Shown here piece after piece: positions 17,348 through 26,071 of a DNA stretch of 35,835 bases (its first letter is position 1; each line of letters opens with the position of its first letter). Made by a program: the position numbers and the translations under genes. This DNA is from a bacterium (GTDB lineage Bacteria > DRYD01). The stretch spans positions 47,530-83,364 of the forward strand of contig JAUQQQ010000002.1 in assembly GCA_030549815.1 (NCBI GenBank). Reading direction: 5' to 3'. The notes under the pieces are model-generated. The model saw only the letters and a list, made by a program, of their open reading frames with translations, made no database searches and was not told the origin of the DNA.

Positions 17348-18462
17348 ATACTTCAATATTAAAACAAAATATTGATGTAATAAAAAGTGTTATTCCTTAC
17401 AAAATAATCTCTGTTTTAAAATCAAACTCTTATGGTTTAGGTATTGAAAATATTTTACCATATGTATTAAATAAAGTATATAAGGTTGCTATTAATGATT
17501 GTGAAGAATTTATTAAACACAAGCTTTATAATTATCCTTTAAATTTCATTCTACTTTTCCCAGAAATCGATCCTGATACTATTTCTCTTATCCTTAGTTA
17601 TAAGAATGTGGAAATTAGTTTGAATAGCTTTGAGATGCTGAAAATTCTTTCGGAATTTAGGGATAAAAAAATAAATGTTCATTTAGAAGTGGATACAGGT
17701 ATGGATAGGACAGGATTTAGGTATGACGAAAATGTTAATCTACCTGGTAATATAAACATTGTTGGTTTATACACTCATTTGAAGAATGATGATATTGGGG
17801 ATAACATCGAGCAAATTTATAGATTTTACGAATTCATTGAAAGAAACAATATTGATTTAAAGTGTAAAGATGTGCATTTATTAAATAGTGCGGGAGTATT
17901 GAATTATTATAAATTAAGAAATATCAAAAATGAAAAAATACGGTTTGTATTGAATTATATGAATTCTGTTAGGGTTGGTATTTTGCAGTATGGTATAGTA
18001 CCTTCTTATAGATATTTAAAATTAAAAGAAGAATTAAGCTTGAAAAACTGTATAAAAATAAAAGTTGATTTTCTGGGAACAAAATTGGTTAAAAAGGGAG
18101 AAAGTGTGGGGTATACAAATAGATATTTTTACCAAGTCCCAAAAGATACTAAGATTGGTTTAGCAAGAGTAGGGTATTCTAAAATACCCTTTGCTAACAA
18201 ATTACTATTCGATGTAGTTACTGATAAAAGAAGGTTTATCACTAATTCTATTGGTTCTATATCTATGGATGTTATTGGTTTTGATTTGAATTTATTGGGC
18301 GAAAATGAAGAAGTTAAGGAAATATACTTGTTTTCTGAAAATATACAAATTGAGGAAATTGCAGAAAAAAATGGATATCCTGTATATAATTTTTTAACTT
18401 CTTTAAATTCACTTAAGAAATATGTTTATGGAGGTGATGAAATATCCAAAAATATAGAGTAA
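17308..18462 (+). CDS. alr: Alanine racemase
   Basis: 384 aa. Fold-type III PLP enzyme that makes D-alanine for peptidoglycan. The PLP lysine is Lys38 in ISVLKSNSYGLG (usually VvKAnAYGhG). HLEVDTGMDRTGF (125-137) and SVGYTNRYF with the second catalytic base Tyr269, plus ISMDVIGFDL, are the other family marks. The substitution of K-A-N-A-Y by K-S-N-S-Y is mild. The start at 17308 overlaps gmhA by 40 bases; a later start would lose the first strand. The last codons overlap the infC start and include its Shine-Dalgarno sequence. Confidence 0.9.
   Translation: MRISRTTNNGVFINTSILKQNIDVIKSVIPYKIISVLKSNSYGLGIENILPYVLNKVYKVAINDCEEFIKHKLYNYPLNFILLFPEIDPDTISLILSYKNVEISLNSFEMLKILSEFRDKKINVHLEVDTGMDRTGFRYDENVNLPGNINIVGLYTHLKNDDIGDNIEQIYRFYEFIERNNIDLKCKDVHLLNSAGVLNYYKLRNIKNEKIRFVLNYMNSVRVGILQYGIVPSYRYLKLKEELSLKNCIKIKVDFLGTKLVKKGESVGYTNRYFYQVPKDTKIGLARVGYSKIPFANKLLFDVVTDKRRFITNSIGSISMDVIGFDLNLLGENEEVKEIYLFSENIQIEEIAEKNGYPVYNFLTSLNSLKKYVYGGDEISKNIE
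18430..18438 (+). promoter_or_regulatory. Strong Shine-Dalgarno of infC deciding an ATC start
   Basis: GGAGGTGAT lies within the end of alr, ending 5 bases before ATC 18444, the first sense codon run after the in-frame TGA at 18438-18440. The nearly full anti-16S match would compensate for a weak start codon. Confidence 0.7.
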
Positions 18463-18941
18463 ACGAAGAAATAAGAGCAAATCAAGTCAGAGTTATAGAT
18501 GAACAAAATAGAAATTTGGGAATAATGAGTTTAAGAGATGCTTTAAAAGTAGCAGAAGAAAAAGGATTGGATCTTGTGGAAGTTGCCCCTAACTCCAATC
18601 CACCCACATGTAAAATAGTAGACTATGGAAAATTTAAGTATGAAATGGTAAAAAAAGAGAAGGAAGCAAAAAAGAATCAAAAAAAACAAGAATTAAAAGA
18701 GGTTAAAATAAAAAATAAAATTGATAAAAGTGGATTAATTTTAAAATTACAAACTATCAAGAGAATTTTGGATGAAGGAGACAAAGTTAAAATAACAGTT
18801 CAGTTGATCGGTAAAGCAAGAGCTCAACCTGAAAAGTATAAATCTATTATTGAAGAAATAATTTCTCAATTACCGAATGTGAAAGTTGAAAAAGAAATAA
18901 CTATAGACAATTTTAATATATATGCGATAGTTTCAAAATGA
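18444..18941 (+). CDS. infC: Translation initiation factor IF-3, non-canonical AUC start
   Basis: The only ATG in this frame with a long reading (18516) would remove the conserved N-terminus. Upstream, in the same frame, the codons read QKYRVNEEIRANQVRVIDEQ, the standard IF-3 start, preceded by ATC at 18444 and a stop at 18438-18440. GGAGGTGAT at 18430-18438 is placed correctly for ATC. From there the protein is 165 aa with N-domain GIMSLRDALKVAEEKGLDLV, linker, and C-domain KITVQLIGKARAQPEKY. IF-3 mRNAs of other bacteria use AUU or AUC for autoregulation. rpmI and rplT do not follow. Confidence 0.9.
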   Translation: MQKYRVNEEIRANQVRVIDEQNRNLGIMSLRDALKVAEEKGLDLVEVAPNSNPPTCKIVDYGKFKYEMVKKEKEAKKNQKKQELKEVKIKNKIDKSGLILKLQTIKRILDEGDKVKITVQLIGKARAQPEKYKSIIEEIISQLPNVKVEKEITIDNFNIYAIVSK

Positions 18942-19855
18942 GGATAGTTAATGTATTGGTATCAATAATTTTTATTTTATTATTAGGTGTGGGATTATTC
19001 TTTTTGTATAGGATGTTTTATGGGCAACAAGAAGAATCAATTATTGTTCCTAATATCGTGAATATGGACGTTTATACTGCAAGAGAAAATTTAAAAATTG
19101 TTGATTTAAAAGTTGATGTTGTTTCAAGTACTTTTTCTGATAAACCTGCTAATGTTATTATTAAGCAGTATCCTGAGGCAGGAATGGAAGTAAAAAAAGG
19201 AGGTATCATTAAAGTAGTTATTAGTAATGGAAAAAGAGAAGTGCAGGATAGTATGCAGAATTTCGTTGATAAAAGATTGGATCAAATTTTATCCGACCCT
19301 ATAACTTCTATGTTTTTGAAAAAATATAATTTGACTATTAAAACTATATACTATGATACTTTACTACTTGAGAATAATCGCATTCTTATGCAGTTTCCTT
19401 TAAATCAATTTCCGAAAAACAGGGTTATAAATTTGTTGGTTTCAAAGAAATTAAATCCTCAAGATATTACTAATAAAAATTATAATGATTTATCCGATTT
19501 TTTATATAATGTAAATTTTGATGGTGTTTTGGTTCAAATTAATAACACTGATAGTAACGAAGACAGAAAAGTAACTGATTTGCAAGTTAGTAATGATAGT
19601 ATTATTGTAAATGCCGATTTAAACTATAGTCAAATACCCTCTTTTAAAATAACAAATTTATACATAAAACCTTCTTATAGTGATTCGCTGAGTTACATTG
19701 AAGTTATCTTGTCTGATTTTCTGGGAAGTAGAGTAATATTAAAGCAGTATTACGTTGGAACTTTTGTTAATACATTACAAGTTACCTATGTTGGTGATGG
19801 AAAAATAATTATCAGGGTTAACGGAAAGGAAGTTTCGTCTTATTCTTTACCATGA
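18938..19855 (+). CDS. Membrane-anchored PASTA-domain protein
   Basis: 305 aa. One N-terminal membrane helix (residues 4-27) is followed by a clear PASTA domain at about 36-97: VPNIVNMDVYTARENLKIVD, KPANVIIKQYPEAGMEVKKG, GIIKVVISNG. A weaker second PASTA-like unit follows (about 105-168, ILMQFPLNQFPKNRVINLLVS). The C-terminal half is strand-rich and unrecognised. PASTA domains bind peptidoglycan in kinases and PBPs, but here there is no kinase or transpeptidase domain. It overlaps infC by 4 bases and trmB by 4 (ATGA). Confidence 0.85.
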   Translation: MRIVNVLVSIIFILLLGVGLFFLYRMFYGQQEESIIVPNIVNMDVYTARENLKIVDLKVDVVSSTFSDKPANVIIKQYPEAGMEVKKGGIIKVVISNGKREVQDSMQNFVDKRLDQILSDPITSMFLKKYNLTIKTIYYDTLLLENNRILMQFPLNQFPKNRVINLLVSKKLNPQDITNKNYNDLSDFLYNVNFDGVLVQINNTDSNEDRKVTDLQVSNDSIIVNADLNYSQIPSFKITNLYIKPSYSDSLSYIEVILSDFLGSRVILKQYYVGTFVNTLQVTYVGDGKIIIRVNGKEVSSYSLP

Positions 19856-20496
19856 ATTATTCTAACATAATTTTTCCTATAAATTTTTACCAAAAATGTT
19901 TTAAATTATCTAATGAAGATTTTTTTATTAAAGTTGATAAAAGAAATTTTATTGAAATGGTATTTGAGGAAATAAATTTTTTAGTTGTGGAAATAGGTTT
20001 TGGTAAAGGAGATTTTTTAATTCATTACTCTTCTGATTATCCTAACAAACAATTTGTTGGTATAGAAAAGTCTGATAATTTAGTTAAAGAAGTGGCTAAA
20101 AGATTGGAAAGAAATGGTATAAGAAATGTGAGGTTAATTAATGCGAAAGCTGAATTTGCTTTATATTTTCTTTTCCCTGATTCTTCTATTGATATGGTTA
20201 TAATTAATTTTCCAGATCCTTGGCCCAAAAAAGCACACATTGAAAGAAGATTGGTTAATTCAAATTTTTTGAAATTACTTAGTAAAAAACTAAAGAAGGG
20301 ATCTTCCATTTACTTTTCTACGGATGTTGAAAATTACAAAGATTTTGTTATAGATTCACTTAGAAAAATTGATAGTTTAAAATTGGAAAATGTTATCCTT
20401 GGATTCTGGGAAGAGCGATACCAAACTAAATATTTAAAAAAGTGGCTTAAACAAAATAAAAAAATATTTTCTCTTCATATAATTAAGATGTATTAA
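19852..20496 (+). CDS. trmB: tRNA (guanine-N7-)-methyltransferase
   Basis: 214 aa. Class I SAM methyltransferase: SAM loop LVVEIGFGKGDFLIHYS at 44-60, FVGIEKSDNLVKEVAKRLER, RLINAKAEFALYFLFPDSSI, and the TrmB signature VIINFPDPWPKKAHIERRLV at about 119-138. It makes m7G46 in tRNA. Length is normal. The start is coupled (ATGA) to the PASTA gene. Nothing unusual. Confidence 0.96.
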   Translation: MNYSNIIFPINFYQKCFKLSNEDFFIKVDKRNFIEMVFEEINFLVVEIGFGKGDFLIHYSSDYPNKQFVGIEKSDNLVKEVAKRLERNGIRNVRLINAKAEFALYFLFPDSSIDMVIINFPDPWPKKAHIERRLVNSNFLKLLSKKLKKGSSIYFSTDVENYKDFVIDSLRKIDSLKLENVILGFWEERYQTKYLKKWLKQNKKIFSLHIIKMY

Positions 20497-20517
20497 TAGT
20501 GAAAGGCGGTAGGATTT

Positions 20518-21366
20518 ATGAACCTATTGTTAGATTTTGATGGAGTTTTATTTGACTCTTCTTGGGAAGTTACTGCTATCATACTTTTGACTTATACTAA
20601 TTTCCCTAATTCCAATATTTACAAATATTTGAAAAATTCGAATACCATAAGAATCTTTGAAAACATAGGTAAATATTCTCCTGAGCATGCTTTTTTAATC
20701 TTACAGAATGAAAATAAAAAAATTAATAATTATTTCCGAAAGTTTAGAACTTACTGTATTGATGTTGACGATTTCTTTGTTGTATCCTCTCTTTTGGATG
20801 ATAATTTTTTTGATTTGCATAATTTGACTTATAAAAGAATAAATGATGATTTCTATTACAATTATAAAAGAAAATTAATAACCAATAATAATGAGAATTT
20901 AAAAAAGTTTATTAATCTCTTTTATGAATCAAGAAGATATATCAAGGAAAACAATGAAGAGTTCTGGATTAAACTTAATAAGCCTTTTGAGGAAGAAATT
21001 AATTTCTTACTACAGATTTACAATTATCATAATATCGGGATCCTTTCAACTAAACAGAAGTATGCGATTATTTCTATATTGAGATATTACAACATACCTA
21101 TAGAAAATGATAAAATTTTTGCTAAGGAAAATGATTTTATTCATAAAGGAAAAAAGATAAAAGAAATTGCTAATTTATGGTCAGTTAAAGAAGAAGAAAT
21201 TAATTTCGTCGATGATTTAATTGAGAATTTGCTTAAAGTGAAACAGTATGCTCCGAAAGTTAATTTGTTTATTTCAGCTTGGGGATATAATAATTATAAT
21301 CACAGAAATTTAGCTAAGAAAAATGGTATTAAAGTTATTAATTCTTTAAAGGAACTGTTTAAATAG
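20518..21366 (+). CDS. HAD-superfamily hydrolase
   Basis: 282 aa. Motif I LLLDFDGVLFDSSW at residues 3-16 (nucleophile Asp7, acid/base Asp9), motif II IGILSTKQKYAI near 180-191, motif IV INFVDDLIENLLK near 228-240. The cap region (residues 30-150) is long, Asn/Phe/Tyr-rich and does not resemble a named subgroup. Substrate unknown. A role in dephosphorylating heptose intermediates is conceivable because gmhA is 3.7 kb upstream, but it lacks the GmhB zinc-cysteine pattern. GAAAGGCGG precedes the ATG. Confidence 0.85.
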   Translation: MNLLLDFDGVLFDSSWEVTAIILLTYTNFPNSNIYKYLKNSNTIRIFENIGKYSPEHAFLILQNENKKINNYFRKFRTYCIDVDDFFVVSSLLDDNFFDLHNLTYKRINDDFYYNYKRKLITNNNENLKKFINLFYESRRYIKENNEEFWIKLNKPFEEEINFLLQIYNYHNIGILSTKQKYAIISILRYYNIPIENDKIFAKENDFIHKGKKIKEIANLWSVKEEEINFVDDLIENLLKVKQYAPKVNLFISAWGYNNYNHRNLAKKNGIKVINSLKELFK

Positions 21367-21386
21367 ATTGAAAGGAGGAAAAAGTT

Positions 21387-22451
21387 ATGAATTATTATAA
21401 AAGAAGAATTAAAGTGAAAGAGTTTCTTTATCTTTCCTCTGTTGATGCCTTTATCACTAACCATAGACCTACTTTTATGTATCTTTCTGGTTTTACCGGA
21501 AGCACAGCAATACTCATCATTACTGAAAAAGAAGATTATTTAATCGTTGATGGAAGGTATATTCTAAGAGCTCATGATGAAGCCGACAAGAAGATAAATA
21601 TTGTTGAATTAATTGATAAATCTTCAATGATGAAAAAAGCATTGGAATTGCTAAAAAATAGTAATGTAAAAAATGTTGGTATTGAGAAGAATAACCTGAA
21701 AGTTAGTGATTATTTATTACTTTCTGAAAGTTTTAAAGTTTTTCCGTTTAATTATTTAATCGAATCTATTCGTTCGGTAAAAGATGAAAATGAGTTGCAG
21801 AAAATAGAAAAAGCATTGAGAATAGCTGAAAAAGTTCTTAGTGAAGTTGAGAAAAAACTGTATGACGGAGTTGGGAAAGTTAGTGAAGTAGAGATTGCCA
21901 ATTTTATAAAGAGTAGGGTAGTGGAGGAAGGTGCTCAGGGTGTTGCTTTTGAACCAATAGTTGCTTTTGGAAAGAATACGGCTTTCCCTCATTATTCTCC
22001 CAATAATGTTGTGCTCAAAGAAGGGGATTTTGTTATAATCGATATGGGTGCTATTGTTGATTATTACCATAGCGATATAACAAGATCTTTTTGTGTTGGC
22101 AAAAATAAAGAATTTGAGAGATTGTATAATGTGGTGCTTGAGGCACAGCAGAGGTCGATAGAGAATGTTAAAGCTGGTTTGTCTCCTGTTGAAGTTTATA
22201 ATATTGCTGTAAAAACGTTTGAGAAGTATGAATTACAAGATAAATTTGTTCATGGTTTAGGGCACGGTGTGGGATTGGAAATCCATGAATTACCATCTTT
22301 AAGCTCAGGAGGGTTTGGTTTTCTTAAGAATAATAATGTTGTAACTATTGAACCTGGTGTCTATATCCCTGAAATTGGGGGAATAAGAATTGAGGATATG
22401 GTCGTTGTTAATGATGATAAACCTTTGGTTTTGACAAATTATAAAAAATAG
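21387..22451 (+). CDS. M24 metallopeptidase (Xaa-Pro aminopeptidase/dipeptidase)
   Basis: 354 aa. An N-terminal creatinase-type domain (FITNHRPTFMYLSGFTGSTA, DYLIVDGRYILRAHDEAD) precedes a pita-bread domain with all five metal ligands: Asp219 (VIIDMGAIV), Asp230 (HSDITRSF), His293 (GLGHGVGLEIHE), Glu322 (IEPGVY) and Glu336 (IRIEDMV). It hydrolyses Xaa-Pro bonds. AAAGGAGGAAAAAGTT gives a strong ribosome site. It closely fits PepP/PepQ-type bacterial enzymes; the exact specificity is open. Confidence 0.95.
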   Translation: MNYYKRRIKVKEFLYLSSVDAFITNHRPTFMYLSGFTGSTAILIITEKEDYLIVDGRYILRAHDEADKKINIVELIDKSSMMKKALELLKNSNVKNVGIEKNNLKVSDYLLLSESFKVFPFNYLIESIRSVKDENELQKIEKALRIAEKVLSEVEKKLYDGVGKVSEVEIANFIKSRVVEEGAQGVAFEPIVAFGKNTAFPHYSPNNVVLKEGDFVIIDMGAIVDYYHSDITRSFCVGKNKEFERLYNVVLEAQQRSIENVKAGLSPVEVYNIAVKTFEKYELQDKFVHGLGHGVGLEIHELPSLSSGGFGFLKNNNVVTIEPGVYIPEIGGIRIEDMVVVNDDKPLVLTNYKK

Positions 22452-22453
22452 AA

Positions 22454-23572
22454 ATGATTCTTAGCGTATCTTTTAAATTAGCAAAGAGTAATATTTTATA
22501 CAGAAAAGAAAGGACTATTTTAACAATGTTTTCGATCGCTTTTTCTATCTTTATTTCATTTATTCTATTATCCTTAGTTCAAGGCTTTCTTAATACCGTC
22601 GAGAAATCTATGAAAAATAAGAATATTGAAATGGTTATAACTACTAAAGATATTCCTGTGGAAATAGGACCTATAATTATTAATCCTTCTATAAATTCTA
22701 TACCTATGGAATTATATAATACTCTGATGTTGTATCAAAATAACTATACGCTAACACCTGCTTTCAGAAGTATTATTAATCTTGATAATAAACTTATTCC
22801 ATTAATAGCATTAGATTTTGAAAAAATTAAGTATTTTTATCCTTCTATAGAACAGCCATTATTCCAAAAAGATATTGTCTTGATAGGTAAAAAACTAAGC
22901 AGTATTATTAAGACAAATACCATAACTATTCAAGGTAAGAATTTTTCTGTCTATACTATCAACAAAGATTTAAATGGATACGAAGATTATTCTATATTTA
23001 TTGATTTTAGGAATTATCTACAAATATCTAAAAAAACATCGGTAGACCAAATTTGGATTAATAATGTAATTAATAAAAATGAACTTTTAAAAATAGTTAG
23101 TAATTATAATTATTTGACTTTAATTGAATATAGTAAAGTTAATTATATTCAGCAAACGATAATAGCCAGTATAAAGATATTGCAGGTTATAATGATAATA
23201 GCTTCCATATCTATAGCTTTGATTGCTTCTACTAATACAATACTTATAACTACTTTTGAGAGAATACCTGAATTTACTGTAGTATTGGCTATAGGTGCTC
23301 CAAGAAAAGTAGTTTTTGTTTCTTTACTTTTAGAAGGTCTTATTCTTTCTGTGATATCAAGTATTATAGGTATAATTATTGGTATAATTACGATTACATT
23401 AATTAATAATTCTTTATCTACTGCTTTGAATATATCTATTCCATTATTAGCAAATACTTTTACTGTCGTTAAACAAATTTTATTGATATCTACTTTTATC
23501 GGCATAATTTCTTCTATTTTACCCGCTTATATTGCTTCTAATATAAATATCCAAGAAAATATAAGAATGTAG
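22454..23572 (+). CDS. FtsX/MacB-like ABC transporter permease
   Basis: 372 aa with the FtsX-family layout: one N-terminal helix (about 22-45, ILTMFSIAFSIFISFILLSL), a large extracytoplasmic MacB_PCD-like domain (46-230), then three helices at about 238-262, 283-310 and 335-360. FERIPEFTVVLAIGAPRKVV and the following helix are the conserved FtsX core (e.e.aillaiGa....i). Export of lipoproteins or hydrophobic compounds is typical for the family. No ATPase gene is adjacent on either side. It starts 2 bases after the peptidase stop. Confidence 0.88.
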   Translation: MILSVSFKLAKSNILYRKERTILTMFSIAFSIFISFILLSLVQGFLNTVEKSMKNKNIEMVITTKDIPVEIGPIIINPSINSIPMELYNTLMLYQNNYTLTPAFRSIINLDNKLIPLIALDFEKIKYFYPSIEQPLFQKDIVLIGKKLSSIIKTNTITIQGKNFSVYTINKDLNGYEDYSIFIDFRNYLQISKKTSVDQIWINNVINKNELLKIVSNYNYLTLIEYSKVNYIQQTIIASIKILQVIMIIASISIALIASTNTILITTFERIPEFTVVLAIGAPRKVVFVSLLLEGLILSVISSIIGIIIGIITITLINNSLSTALNISIPLLANTFTVVKQILLISTFIGIISSILPAYIASNINIQENIRM

Positions 23573-23784
23573 TAAATATAAACCTGTGTAAGTTGTAATT
23601 TAAAAAATAAATTAGTATTTTTAATAAGAGCAGGATTTTATTTATCCAATTTGTATATTAACGGGGGTATAGAGTAAATATTTATTAAGAATAATCAAAA
23701 TATCAAGCGGTTAAAATACAATGTTAGATTAATAGTAAAAAGATGCGGAAAATGAAGAAATTGCCAATAGGAATAAGTAGTTTT

Positions 23785-23808
23785 GTGGGGCAGGGGTCCC
23801 CTTTTGCA
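23785..23808 (+). repeat. GC-rich palindromic insert 1
   Basis: 24 bases (VGQGSPFA in frame) absent from the usual SSF-KIR context; core GGGGCAGGGGTCCCC. Its reverse complement (GGGGACCCCTGCCCCA) resembles insert 2 in the same gene, so the inserts occur in both orientations. Confidence 0.7.
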
Positions 23809-23841
23809 AAGATAAGGACAGGGGGATATTATTATGTAGAA

Positions 23842-23862
23842 AATTGTGGGACCCCTACCCCA
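23842..23862 (+). repeat. GC-rich palindromic insert 2
   Basis: 21 bases (codons for NCGTPTP) placed between YYYVE and KTYFVKK; core GGGACCCCTACCCCA. It keeps the reading frame. Confidence 0.7.
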
Positions 23863-23984
23863 AAGACATATTTTGTAAAAAAATTAGTAGAAGAAGAATA
23901 TTATTTTTTATCTCGTCCTCGACGTTTATTAGGCGTTCCGCAGGAAAAAGCTTGTTTGTTGATACATTGCGCTGTGCATTCGCG

Positions 23985-24005
23985 GGGTCAGGGGACCCCT
24001 CAACA
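23985..24005 (+). repeat. GC-rich palindromic insert 3
   Basis: 21 bases encoding GSGDPST between CAFA and GKKELFKG; core GGGGTCAGGGGACCCC. It keeps the reading frame. Confidence 0.7.
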
Positions 24006-24666
24006 GGAAAAAAAGAATTATTTAAAGGATTGTATTTAGAAAACAATTGGAATTGGGAGGAGAAGTATCCGGTAGTAAGAGTATCATTTGACACAACATT
24101 TTCAAAAAGAAAAGAATTAGAAGAATTTATTGTAGCAATTCAGGAAAAATACGCAAAGGAGTTCGAAGTAAAGTTAAATTCTAAGCATGTTGGCTTAAGG
24201 AACATTAATTTAATAGAAGGGATATACCAAAAAGTAGGGAGGAAAGTGGTATTATTAATAGACGAATATGATAAGCCAATATTGGATAATATAGAGAAGA
24301 GTGGAATTGGCTAATGAAATAAGAGAAGTATTGAAGGGTTTTTATCAAACAATAAAAGGAATGGATAAGTATTTACGTTTTGTATTTATAACAGGGATAA
24401 GTAAATTTGCAAAAGTGTCGTTGTTTTCAGGATTAAATCAGTTAAATGATATAAGTTTGAATAAGGAATACGGAGATATATGTGGATATACAGAGGAGGA
24501 ATTGTTGAAAGTATTTGGGGAGTTAATAAAGAGTGATAAGGAGTTAGAGGAGATAAGAGAGTGGTACAATGGATATTGGTGGTTGGGAAGTAAGATATAT
24601 AATCCGTTTGATGTTCTATTGTATTTACAAAACAGGGAAAGTGAAAGTTACTGGTTTGAAACAGGT

Positions 24667-24687
24667 AATCCAGGGGAGGGGGCCCCT
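24667..24687 (+). repeat. GC-rich palindromic insert 4
   Basis: 21 bases encoding NPGEGAP between YWFETG and TPEFLVKL; GGGGGCCCCTACCCC continues into native codons. It keeps the reading frame. Confidence 0.7.
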
Positions 24688-25519
24688 ACCCCAGAGTTTT
24701 TAGTAAAGCTAATAAGGGAGAATAATTACTATATACCATCGGTGGAGGAGATTGTGTTAAGAAGGGAAATGTTAGATTGGTTTGATGTGGAAGACATAAT
24801 GATAGAGGTTTTGATGTATCAGACAGGATATTTGACAATAAAAAAGGTAGAGCAAAAAGGAGATATAAAAGAGGTAATGTTAAGTTATCCAAATAAAGAG
24901 GTAAGAACAGCATTAAATTTATATATAAGTAGAAAAATAGAAAAGGGGTCATATAGGTGGATAAAAGAAATAAGAGAAGTATTTGAAAGAGGAGAAATAG
25001 AGAAAATAGAGGAATTGATAAACAAAGTGCTGTTGTCTATACCATATGTATGGTACAAGGATACAAGTAGATATGAGAGTTTTTATTGTGCATTGTTTTA
25101 TGTGTTGTTAGTATCAAGTGGGTTAGAGGTAATAGCAGAAGATGTGACAAGTATAGGGAGAATAGATTTGACAGTGATAAGTAAAGGGAAGGTCTATATA
25201 ATAGAGTTAAAGGTAGATAAAGAAGGAGCAATAGAACAAATAAAAGAGAAAAGATATTATGAGAAGTATTTGGATAGAGAAGAGATATATTTAGTGGGTA
25301 TAGTAATAGATAGTAAAGAAAGGAAAGTGGAAAAGATGGACATTGAAAGATATAGATGATGTAGTAATTGTGGTGAGGGAAATAAAGAAAATGGTATAAG
25401 GTAGAGGTTTATGTATGTCTAATAGAATTTGAATCAGAAATTTTGAAAAATATGCAGGAAAAAATAAAAAAAAAGTAGAACATAAAAAAAGTTGTATAAA
25501 AAGATGGGAGGTGATAAAA

Positions 25520-25858
25520 ATGAAAAAAAATATATTGATTTTAGTATTAGTGATGATAGGAATAGTAGTTTTAATCATATCAGGTTGTAATAGTGGAGGT
25601 AGTGGTGGTGGAACTGTTAATGGTGGGAGTGGTGGTGGAAGCGTTATAGGAAAAGTATCAAATACATTTGGAAATCCTTTAAGTAGAGATATAGATGGAG
25701 ATGGCGATAACTACACTGGTGTTATTCTAAACAACATTGCTGGTGGTGGGGATGATTCTGGTAGATCAATAGCGATAGATGGAAGTGGAAAAGTTTATGT
25801 TACGGGATATAGTTATAATGGTACTAATAATGATGCATATGTAATAAAAATAGAATAG
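25520..25858 (+). CDS. Short SBBP-repeat lipoprotein
   Basis: 112 aa. Start ATG 25520 has GGGAGGTGAT 5-7 bases upstream; the in-frame GTG at 25511 lies inside that site. A lipobox LIISGC (Cys23) is followed by a Gly/Ser linker, a DGDGDNYTG motif (calcium-loop-like), and one beta-propeller repeat: GRSIAIDGSGKVYVTGYSYN and DAYVIKIE. SBBP proteins normally carry many repeats; this one stops after one, so it is probably a truncated or minimal copy. An antisense pseudogene at 4040-4295 is a second, decayed copy. A strong terminator follows 28 bases later. Confidence 0.8.
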   Translation: MKKNILILVLVMIGIVVLIISGCNSGGSGGGTVNGGSGGGSVIGKVSNTFGNPLSRDIDGDGDNYTGVILNNIAGGGDDSGRSIAIDGSGKVYVTGYSYNGTNNDAYVIKIE

Positions 25859-25885
25859 AGAAGAAAGTAGAAAAAGGGAAGAAAG

Positions 25886-25914
25886 AAGGGGGGGGAATTT
25901 TCCCCCCTTTTTTT
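25886..25914 (+). terminator. Rho-independent terminator
   Basis: G run 25888-25895, loop AATTTT, C run 25902-25907, then seven T. Follows the SBBP lipoprotein. Confidence 0.9.
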
Positions 25915-26010
25915 ATTTTACAATATATCATTTTCAACAATCTTATAATGCGTTGAAGATTCTTACAGGTAGAGCATAAATCTGTTCATCCTAAAATAAA
26001 TTGAAGCTTT

Positions 26011-26040
26011 TTGTCAAGCAATGTAAAAAATAAGTATTTT
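26011..26040 (+). promoter_or_regulatory. Possible promoter of the hemerythrin gene
   Basis: TTGTCA (26011-26016) and TATTTT (26035-26040) with an 18-base spacer, 64 bases before the ATG at 26105. AT-richness makes chance matches common, so this is a weak call. Confidence 0.3.
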
Positions 26041-26071
26041 ATACGTAAGGAGTGGTTTTTATTTTAAGGAA

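Larger units (their letters stand above)
23752..25359 (+). pseudogene. Broken AAA-ATPase-like / PD-(D/E)XK nuclease family gene (DUF1703 type) with palindromic insertions
   Basis: The order of conserved blocks is LPIGISSF, GGYYYV, TYFVKKL, YYFLSRPRR, GKSLFVDTLRCAF (Walker A), VVLLIDEYDKP (Walker B), RFVFITGISKFAKVSLFSGL, GDICGYTEEEL, and a C-terminal GRIDLTV and YIIELK nuclease core. This is the AAA-ATPase_like plus PDDEXK_9 family, abundant and often multicopy in low-GC anaerobes. Two frame breaks occur, at about 23929-23942 (extra bases between PRR and GKS) and about 24290-24302. Four GC-rich palindromic inserts at 23785-23808, 23842-23862, 23985-24005 and 24667-24687 keep or nearly keep frame. 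Probably non-functional. Confidence 0.85.

Noticed and set aside
18516-18518. ATG start for infC
   Set aside because: It would drop the conserved KYRVNEEIRANQVRVID segment that reads in frame just upstream.
23149-23505. 118-codon minus-strand frame inside the permease
   Set aside because: Shadow of the membrane-helix codons in the real gene; no ribosome site.
24686-25231. Long Leu-rich minus-strand frames in the nuclease gene
   Set aside because: Leu/Ser/Thr-rich shadow of Lys/Glu/Ile codons on the other strand.
25600-25660. GC-richer GGTGGTGGA repeats in the lipoprotein
   Set aside because: They encode a flexible Gly/Ser linker after the lipobox, common in lipoproteins, and are not palindromic inserts.
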